The position numbers and the translations under genes are program-made. Below the pieces are notes generated by a model. The model was not told the origin of the DNA. It made no database searches and saw nothing but the letters and a program-made list of their open reading frames with translations. This document shows, piece after piece, positions 6,370 to 11,305 of a stretch of 11,305 nt of DNA. Origin of the DNA: Methylovirgula sp. (GTDB lineage Bacteria > Pseudomonadota > Alphaproteobacteria > Rhizobiales > Beijerinckiaceae); the NCBI GenBank assembly GCA_030040215.1, contig JASHUD010000146.1, forward strand, positions 1 through 11,305, in the 5' to 3' direction. Numbering within the stretch: position 1 is the stretch's first letter; each line of letters begins with the position of its first letter.

Positions 6370-7037
6370 CTCTTCTTATTTTCGACTGCGACGGCGTGCT
6401 CGTCGATTCCGAACTGATTGCCCTCGAGATCCTCGCCGATATGCTGACCGAGCTGGGCTGGAAGATCACGCCGGCCGAATGCCGGCAGCGTTTCATGGGC
6501 AGAAGCACGCGCGACGTGCTTGGTGAAGCGGAAGAAAGGCTCGGCCGTCCGATTCCGCCGGAATTCAGCGAAGCGGTGCAGGCGCAACTCTTCGCGCGGC
6601 TGCGCCGCGATTTGCAGCCGGTGCGCGACATCCGCGATGTCGTCGCGGCGCTTCCCTATCCGGTCTGCGTCGCCTCGTCGTCACCGCCCGAGCGCATCGC
6701 CCTGTCGCTCGAAGTAACGGACCTCGCCTCGCTTTTTGCGGGCCGCGTCTTCAGCGCCTCCGAAGTGCGCCATGGCAAGCCGGCACCCGATCTTTTTCTT
6801 CACGTCGCTAGCCGCATGGGCGTTCCGCCAGGGCAGGCAATCGTCATCGAGGATTCGCCCGCCGGCGTCGTCGCCGCGCGCCGCGCCGGCATGGGCGTGA
6901 TCGGCTTTGCCGGGGCGAGCCACGCCGATCCCGCCTTGGCCGGTTTGCTCGCCGAAGCGGGCGCTCGCGAAGTGCTTACCCGGATGACGGACCTGCCTGC
7001 CGCGATCGAACGACTGTGCGCCTTGGTGCGACCGTGA
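6366..7037 (+). CDS. HAD-superfamily (subfamily IA) phosphatase, phosphoglycolate-phosphatase/beta-phosphoglucomutase-like
   Basis: A 223-residue cytosolic hydrolase starting at GTG 6366, which overlaps the ATPase stop by 4 nt. FDCDGVLVDSE gives the nucleophile Asp7 and acid/base Asp9. An alpha-helical cap follows (about 15-85). VASSS is the motif II Ser, the Lys in GKPAPDLFL is motif III, and VIEDSPAGVVAA carries the metal-binding acid of motif IV. This pattern fits small phosphosugar or phosphate-ester phosphatases of the Gph/YieH/CbbY kind. The substrate is not readable from sequence. Its coupling to an ABC importer and a Nudix hydrolase might mean it acts on a product of the imported compound, or it may only be co-expressed housekeeping. 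Confidence 0.9.
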   Translation: MTLLIFDCDGVLVDSELIALEILADMLTELGWKITPAECRQRFMGRSTRDVLGEAEERLGRPIPPEFSEAVQAQLFARLRRDLQPVRDIRDVVAALPYPVCVASSSPPERIALSLEVTDLASLFAGRVFSASEVRHGKPAPDLFLHVASRMGVPPGQAIVIEDSPAGVVAARRAGMGVIGFAGASHADPALAGLLAEAGAREVLTRMTDLPAAIERLCALVRP

Positions 7038-7435
7038 AGCTCGTCCTCGTCGTAGCCGCGGCACTCATCGATGCCGACGGACGGGTGCTGATCGCGCGCC
7101 GCCCGGAAGGAAAGCCGCTCGCTGGACTGTGGGAATTTCCCGGAGGCAAGGTCAATGCCGGCGAACGACCGGAGACCGCGCTGATCCGCGAACTTGCCGA
7201 GGAACTCGGCGTCGAGGTCGAGGAGGCCTCTCTCGCGCCGCTCACCTTCGCAAGCTATACCTACGAGGATTTCCACCTCTTGATGCCGCTCTACGTCTGC
7301 CGGCGCTGGCGCGGCATCGTGCGCGGCGGCGAAGCGCAGGCGCTGAAATGGGTACGTCCGCAAAATCTGCGCGACTATCCGATGCCGCCCGCGGATGCTC
7401 CGCTCATTCCGGCGCTGCTCGATCTCTTGGAGTAG
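7034..7435 (+). CDS. mutT: MutT-like Nudix hydrolase (8-oxo-dGTP diphosphatase type)
   Basis: 133 residues from GTG 7034, close to E. coli MutT length. GTG 7034 overlaps the HAD stop (GTGA), the same junction as the previous gene pair; GTG 7016 is possible but adds six residues to an already complete N-terminus. The Nudix box is intact at 38-60 (GKVNAGERPETALIRELAEELGV; pattern Gx5Ex7REUxEExGU). RRPEGKPLAGLWEFPGG before it is typical of MutT itself, which removes oxidised dGTP from the nucleotide pool. DFHLLMPLYVCRRWRG and ALKWVRPQNLRDYPMPPADAPLIPAL also fit. The TAG stop abuts the stop of the convergent ldt gene with no gap. Confidence 0.9.
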   Translation: MKLVLVVAAALIDADGRVLIARRPEGKPLAGLWEFPGGKVNAGERPETALIRELAEELGVEVEEASLAPLTFASYTYEDFHLLMPLYVCRRWRGIVRGGEAQALKWVRPQNLRDYPMPPADAPLIPALLDLLE

Positions 7436-7960
7436 TTACCGCCCGAACGGATCGAACTGCCAGCCTTGAGCCGGATAGTAATAATATCGGCGTGACGCAT
7501 AGCCGAAGCGCCGATGCCTCTCGCTCCCGCCGTAGCTCTGCGCCGGCGGCGTTCCGGAGATCGTGATCACGGCGCCTTCCGCCTTGACCATCTGGAACAG
7601 CAGCGCGGCGTTCTCCGGCGCAATTCGAACGCAGCCGTGCGATACGGGCCGCCCCAGCCAAGCGGTTTCGTAGGTACCGTGGATCGCGATGCCCCCCGTA
7701 AAGAAGATCGAATGCGGCATTGGCGAATCATAATACTTGCGCGAAAAATGCACCGCCTGGAGGCTATAAGGCCGAAACGTGCCGAGGGGAGTGACATAGC
7801 CGGCGCGGGCGGTGGATACCGGCCAGGAATAGCTGCCGCTCGAGGACTCGACATGCATGGTCTGGGTGGTGAGGTCGATTTCTATCCGTACCGTGGCGTT
7901 GGCCGGCGCGAGCCAGAAAAATCCGCAAAGCAGAAGAAGAATGCCGGGAATGCCGCGCAT
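7436..7960 (-). CDS. periplasmic L,D-transpeptidase (YkuD domain)
   Basis: 174 residues from ATG 7960. The signal peptide is MRGIPGILLLLCGFFWLAPA, cut near ANA|TV (22/23). The YkuD domain covers about 24-135: TPLGTFRPYSL, then H94 in AIHGTYETAW and SHGCVRIAPENA with the catalytic Cys110. Such enzymes form 3-3 (mDAP-mDAP) cross-links or attach proteins to peptidoglycan. After the domain comes an unusual Tyr/Arg-rich tail with four consecutive Tyr (159-162) ending FDPFGR. ATG 7987 would add nine residues, but it lacks a ribosome site and falls inside a palindrome, so 7960 with AGAGGG upstream was preferred. It is divergent from mepA and abuts mutT tail to tail. Confidence 0.92.
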   Translation of the reverse strand: MRGIPGILLLLCGFFWLAPANATVRIEIDLTTQTMHVESSSGSYSWPVSTARAGYVTPLGTFRPYSLQAVHFSRKYYDSPMPHSIFFTGGIAIHGTYETAWLGRPVSHGCVRIAPENAALLFQMVKAEGAVITISGTPPAQSYGGSERHRRFGYASRRYYYYPAQGWQFDPFGR

Positions 7961-7964
7961 GACG

Positions 7965-7970
7965 CCCTCT
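7965..7970 (-). promoter_or_regulatory. ribosome binding site of the L,D-transpeptidase gene
   Basis: On the minus strand AGAGGG lies 4 nt before ATG 7960. This decides against the in-frame ATG at 7987. Confidence 0.6.
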
Positions 7971-7982
7971 AAAGTACCGCAA

Positions 7983-8026
7983 TCCATGCTGCATGGACGC
8001 CCAATGGGCGTAAACTGTAAAGTTTA
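7983..8026. promoter_or_regulatory. three end-to-end palindromes in the ldt/mepA divergent region
   Basis: Palindrome 1 (7983-7997): TCCATGC, T, GCATGGA. Palindrome 2 (7997-8011): ACGCCCA, A, TGGGCGT. Palindrome 3 (8011-8026): TAAACT, GTAA, AGTTTA. All arms match perfectly and each unit shares its edge base with the next. The three have unrelated sequences. They lie between the divergent starts at 7960 and 8088, suggesting operators for one or more dimeric regulators controlling both genes. The first two could also fold as 6-bp RNA hairpins with 3-nt loops. No known operator consensus was recognised. Confidence 0.6.
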
Positions 8027-8075
8027 AGTAAGGTTGATGGCAAACATGTGCACGTGCTCGCTTCCCGTTCGATTC

Positions 8076-8080
8076 GGGAG
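8076..8080 (+). promoter_or_regulatory. ribosome binding site choosing mepA start 8088
   Basis: GGGAG lies 7 nt before ATG 8088, which begins directly with the signal peptide. Upstream in-frame starts (TTG 8034, ATG 8037, ATG 8046) would put up to 18 extra residues before it. Confidence 0.6.
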
Positions 8081-8087
8081 AATTTGG

Positions 8088-9020
8088 ATGCGCGGCATAA
8101 TCCTGATCGCGGCCGGTGCGGCTGCGTTCGCGTGCACCGCATTGGAATTGCACGCCCAGACCCTCGGCTCGCTGCAGCCGAAACCCTTGCCGCCGCTTGC
8201 CCATCCCGATGCGCCGGGAACGCCGGCCAAAGCGCTGTTCGGGCGGGTGACGGCCCCGGCCGGCGTGGCGACGCGCACCATCGGCTTCTACGCGCGCGGC
8301 TGTCTCGCGGGCGGAGTCGCGCTGCCGGTCAACGGCCCCGATTGGCAGGTGATGCGCGTGTCGCGCGACCGCTATTGGGGCACGCCGCAGCTCATCGCCT
8401 TTCTCGAACGGTTCGCCAAGGAAGTGCCGAAGGTGAGCCATTGGCCCGGCATTCTCGTCGGCGATATGTCGCAGCCGCGCGGCGGCCCGATGTTGTTCGG
8501 GCACGCTTCGCACCAAATTGGCCTCGATGTCGATATCTGGCTAAAGCCCATGCCAAGCCGCGCGCTCTCCCCCGCCGAACGCGAGGAGATGATGTCAACG
8601 AACGTCGTGCGCCCCGACCGGCTCGACATCGACCCGAAAGTATGGACGCCGGATCACGCGGCCGTCATCAAGGCGGCGGCGGAGGATCCGGAAGTGCAGC
8701 GCATTTTCGTCAACGCGGCGATCAAGAAAGCGCTTTGCCGCGACGCGCGGGGCGATCGTTCGTGGCTCCGAAAGGTGCGCCCTTTCTTCGGGCACGACTA
8801 TCACTTCCACGTGCGCCTCGTCTGTCCGAAGGATCAGCCGTTGTGCGAAGGCCAGGATCCGGTTCCGCCCGGCGACGGCTGCGACAAGGCCTCTCTCGCC
8901 TATTGGTTCTCCGATGCAATTCGGCATCCGCCGCCGAGCCTCGAGCCGTCGCGGCCGCGGCCGGCGCTCACGCTCGCCGAGCTTCCGGCTCCTTGCCGGA
9001 CGTTGCTCGGCGCCAAATAA
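8088..9020 (+). CDS. mepA: penicillin-insensitive murein endopeptidase
   Basis: 310 residues from ATG 8088. The signal peptide is MRGIILIAAGAAAFACTALE, ending near LHA|QT. It is a LAS-family zinc peptidase of the periplasm that cleaves D-Ala-mDAP and also mDAP-mDAP cross-links in peptidoglycan. Expected metal and catalytic residues are present: H142 and D149 in FGHASHQIGLDVDIW, and H236, H239 and H241 in FGHDYHFHVRL (equivalent to His113, Asp120, His206, His209 and His211 of E. coli MepA). VALPVNGPDWQVMRVSRDRYWG and the Cys-containing VCPKDQPLCEGQ are also typical. It is longer than E. coli MepA (274) owing to a Pro-rich C-terminus (PPPSLEPSRPRPALTL). It is divergent from the L,D-transpeptidase, and the M3 peptidase starts 15 nt downstream, probably in the same transcript. 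Confidence 0.95.
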   Translation: MRGIILIAAGAAAFACTALELHAQTLGSLQPKPLPPLAHPDAPGTPAKALFGRVTAPAGVATRTIGFYARGCLAGGVALPVNGPDWQVMRVSRDRYWGTPQLIAFLERFAKEVPKVSHWPGILVGDMSQPRGGPMLFGHASHQIGLDVDIWLKPMPSRALSPAEREEMMSTNVVRPDRLDIDPKVWTPDHAAVIKAAAEDPEVQRIFVNAAIKKALCRDARGDRSWLRKVRPFFGHDYHFHVRLVCPKDQPLCEGQDPVPPGDGCDKASLAYWFSDAIRHPPPSLEPSRPRPALTLAELPAPCRTLLGAK

Positions 9021-9035
9021 CGCATCGCGTTCGCC

Positions 9036-11117
9036 ATGGATCTCCAGGTCAACCCAGCGCGGATCGGCGAAAGCGCCGCGAACCCGCTGCTCGAAGAATG
9101 GACCGGACCGTTCGGCGCGCCGCCGTTCGCGGCCATCAAGCCTGCGCATTTCCGCCCGGCTTTCGCGCAGGCCTTCGCTGAGCACAACGCCGAGATCGCC
9201 GCCATTGCCGGCAATCCGCAACCGCCCACGTTTGAAAACACGATTGCCGCATTGGAGCGCGCCGGTCGGACTCTCGATCGCGTTTCCGCCGTCTTCTTCC
9301 ATCTTGCCGACGCGGACACGAACGAGGCGATCGAAGCAATCGAACGCGAGATCGCGCCGCTCGTTGCGCGCCATGCTGCCGAGATCCATCTCAACGACGC
9401 GCTCTTCGCGCGCATCGATCGGCTTTGCCGGCAGCGCGAAATGCTCGGCCTCGACGCCGAACAGAAGCGCGTTCTCGGACGCCACCATCTCGCCTTTCGC
9501 CGTGCCGGCGCCGGGCTCGCGGCCGACGTCAAAGCGCGGCTCGCTGCAATCGGCGAACGCCTCGCCGCGCTCGGCACGCAATTTTCGCAAAACGTGCTCG
9601 CCGACGAGAATGGCTTCGCGCTGATCCTGGAAACCGAGGGCGAGCTAGCCGGGCTGCCCGACTGGATGCGAAGCGCCGCGGCAGCCGAGGCCAAGCGGCG
9701 CGGGTTCGACGGCAAATACGCCTTCACGCTCTCGCGTTCGAGCATCGAGACGTTTCTGCAAATGTCGCAGCGCCGCGATCTGCGCGAAAAAATCTTCCGC
9801 GCTTTCATCTCGCGCGGCGAGAGCGGCGGCCCGACCGACAATCGTGCTATCGCCGCCGAGATGGTTGGCCTGCGTGCCGAACAGGCGCGGCTTCTGGGAT
9901 TTGCGAGTTTCGCGCATTTTCGCCTCGCCGACACGATGGCGAAAACGCCCGCCGCGGCGCGCGATCTCCTGGAGCGCGTTTGGACGCTCGCCCGTGCCTG
10001 CGCGTTCCGCGAAGAGGCCGCGCTGCAGAAACTTGCCGTCGCCGAAGGTGGCAATTTCACCCTCGCGGCGTGGGACTGGCGCTACTACGCCGAAAAACTC
10101 CGCAAAGCCGAACTCGATTTCGACGAGGCGGCGCTGAAGCCCTATCTGGCGCTCGAACGGATGATCGAAGCGGCGTTGTTCGTCGCCCATCGGCTTTTCG
10201 GCCTCACGTTTGCCGAGCGGTTCGACATCCCGCTCTATCACCAGGATGCGCGGGCATGGACGGTGCGCGACGCGCACGGCCGCACGATCGGCCTTTTCAT
10301 CGGCGATTATTTTGCACGGCCTTCCAAACGGAGCGGCGCTTGGATGAGCGCTTTCCGCGACCAGGAGAAGCTCGACGGCGAAGTTTTGCCGATCGTCGTC
10401 AATGTCATGAATTTTACGAAGCCCGCACCGGGCAAAGCCTGCCTTCTGAGTTTCGAAGACGCGCGCACCTTGTTTCATGAATTCGGTCACGCGCTGCACG
10501 GGCTGCTTTCCGACGTAACCTACCCCTCGCTTTCCGGCACGAATGTGCTGCGCGATTTTGTCGAGTTTCCCTCGCAGCTTTACGAACATTGGCTGGAGGA
10601 AGGCGATGTTCTGCGCCGCTTCGCGCGCCATCACGAGACGGGCGAAGCGATTCCCGAAGCGTTGCTGGAGCGGCTCGTCGCGGCGCGGCGCTTCCTGCCG
10701 GGTTTTGCGACGGTGGAATATGCGGCGTCCGCGCTCATCGACCTCGCGCTTCATGAGAACGCTGGGACCGCCGATCTCGATATCGGTGCTTTCGAGCGGG
10801 AGAAGCTCTCTGAGCTCGGCATGCCAGGCGCCATCTCGATGCGCCACCGCCTGCCGCATTTTCTTCACGTCTTTGGCGGCGATTCCTATTCGGCCGCCTA
10901 TTATTCGTATCTCTGGTCGGAAGTGCTCGATGCCGACGGCTTCGCGGCGTTCACCGAAGCGGGCGACATTTTCGATCCCGAGGTTGCGGGCAGGTTGCGC
11001 GCGCACGTCTACGCGGCCGGCAATCGTACCGATCCGGAAGCCGCCTATCTGGCCTTCCGCGGCCGGCCTGCCTCGCCGGAAGCCCTGTTGCGCAAGCGCG
11101 GACTGAGCGAAGCTTAG
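9036..11117 (+). CDS. dcp: M3-family zinc oligopeptidase, peptidyl-dipeptidase Dcp-like
   Basis: 693 residues, close to E. coli Dcp (681). There is no signal peptide, so it is cytosolic and probably trims short peptides two residues at a time. The zinc site is HEFGH (481-485) with Glu510 in DFVEFPSQ as third ligand, exactly 25 residues after the second His. HVFGGDSYSAAYYSYLW near the C-terminus is the substrate-binding Tyr motif. FARPSKRSGAWMSAF and the N-terminal PPTFENTIAALERAG are family features. RDFVEFPSQLYEHW favours Dcp over oligopeptidase A (PrlC), where ELPSQ is usual; the assignment within M3 is inferred. There is no clear ribosome site at ATG 9036, so translation may depend on mepA 15 nt upstream. 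Its TAG stop overlaps the stop of the convergent DUF1810 gene. Confidence 0.93.
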   Translation: MDLQVNPARIGESAANPLLEEWTGPFGAPPFAAIKPAHFRPAFAQAFAEHNAEIAAIAGNPQPPTFENTIAALERAGRTLDRVSAVFFHLADADTNEAIEAIEREIAPLVARHAAEIHLNDALFARIDRLCRQREMLGLDAEQKRVLGRHHLAFRRAGAGLAADVKARLAAIGERLAALGTQFSQNVLADENGFALILETEGELAGLPDWMRSAAAAEAKRRGFDGKYAFTLSRSSIETFLQMSQRRDLREKIFRAFISRGESGGPTDNRAIAAEMVGLRAEQARLLGFASFAHFRLADTMAKTPAAARDLLERVWTLARACAFREEAALQKLAVAEGGNFTLAAWDWRYYAEKLRKAELDFDEAALKPYLALERMIEAALFVAHRLFGLTFAERFDIPLYHQDARAWTVRDAHGRTIGLFIGDYFARPSKRSGAWMSAFRDQEKLDGEVLPIVVNVMNFTKPAPGKACLLSFEDARTLFHEFGHALHGLLSDVTYPSLSGTNVLRDFVEFPSQLYEHWLEEGDVLRRFARHHETGEAIPEALLERLVAARRFLPGFATVEYAASALIDLALHENAGTADLDIGAFEREKLSELGMPGAISMRHRLPHFLHVFGGDSYSAAYYSYLWSEVLDADGFAAFTEAGDIFDPEVAGRLRAHVYAAGNRTDPEAAYLAFRGRPASPEALLRKRGLSEA

Positions 11118-11305
11118 GGTACGAGCCTTTCAAGCGTCCGGCGATCGGGTTCGCCGGCGAAATATCGATCGAGCGCCTGGCGGAAGACCGCATTGTCGGA
11201 AGCGGCTTCCTCAAACAGGGTCATCGAAGAGTGGAATTTCAGATCGTCCGGCGTGCCAAAAATCTCGAACGCACTGCGCCCTTCGATGCGGTTGACGAGC
11301 TGCGT
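11114..11305 (-). CDS. DUF1810-family protein, C-terminal part (start beyond window)
   Basis: The minus frame is open from the window edge to TAA (complement of 11114-11116) and gives 63 residues. EGRSAFEIFGTPDDLKFHSS, MTLFEEAASDNAVFRQAL and the following DRYFAGEPDRRTLERLV match the end of the DUF1810 (calpastatin-homologue-like) family as I remember it. The function is unknown; full-length members are small soluble proteins of about 140-150 residues. It overlaps the 3' end of the M3 peptidase gene by 4 nt on the opposite strand. Codon and base use match the neighbours. Confidence 0.82.
   Translation of the reverse strand, partial: TQLVNRIEGRSAFEIFGTPDDLKFHSSMTLFEEAASDNAVFRQALDRYFAGEPDRRTLERLVP

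Noticed and set aside
8048..9181. Plus-strand ORF of 377 codons overlapping mepA
   Set aside because: Frame-shifted shadow of mepA with an Arg/Ala-rich product; mepA has its zinc ligands and a signal peptide.
9645..11006. Minus-strand ORF of 453 codons opposite the M3 peptidase
   Set aside because: Antisense shadow created by GC-rich codon bias; the plus strand has a complete M3 zinc site and full family length.
1..11305. CRISPR arrays, tRNA/rRNA genes, transposases, integrases, toxin-antitoxin or phage genes
   Set aside because: No regularly spaced repeats, no tRNA-like cloverleaf and no mobile-element protein motifs were seen on either strand; coding is continuous with uniform base use.

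Overview
The window is GC-rich alphaproteobacterial chromosome. The most likely source is a Hyphomicrobiales / Beijerinckiaceae-like or other methylotroph-related bacterium. That is inferred from base composition, dense overlapping genes, frequent GTG/TTG starts, hemC-hemD order, a DUF1810-like gene and a PQQ-alcohol-oxidation-type (PedBC/LutEF-like) ABC transporter. No rRNA, tRNA, CRISPR, transposase or integrase was seen, so nothing points to a mobile island.

Layout, left to right. (1) 1-1344: tail of hemC and complete hemD, consecutive steps of tetrapyrrole synthesis. (2) 1345-1624: gene-free, structured DNA leading to a two-gene ABC transporter (1625-3264; ATPase plus ABC-2 permease with a 4-nt overlap) of the type found beside PQQ-dependent alcohol dehydrogenases. 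(3) 3354-3761, minus strand: exported class I cytochrome c (c550/c2-like), convergent with that transporter and divergent from the next operon. (4) 3938-7435: a tightly coupled five-gene operon with NitT/TauT-type binding protein, permease and ATPase, then a HAD phosphatase and a MutT-like Nudix hydrolase. (5) 7436-7960, minus strand: L,D-transpeptidase. It is divergent from mepA (8088-9020), a murein endopeptidase, so a peptidoglycan cross-link maker and a cutter share one promoter region. (6) 9036-11117: M3 zinc peptidase (Dcp-like). It runs head-on into the 3' end of a DUF1810-family gene on the minus strand (11114-11305).

How the genes fit together: the middle 5.8 kb holds two ABC transporters and a periplasmic electron carrier. 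Their families recur around PQQ/lanthanide-dependent alcohol oxidation, but no dehydrogenase is in the window, so this is a hypothesis. The right third is envelope and peptide turnover.

Most notable structure: three perfect, mutually unrelated palindromes laid end to end (7983-8026), each sharing its boundary base with the next, in the ldt/mepA divergent promoter region. Second is an A5 run at the start of the PedB-like ATPase gene, where an 11-codon mini-ORF overlaps the TTG start and would be in frame if one base shorter. Both convergent gene pairs that meet on the right have abutting or overlapping stop codons.
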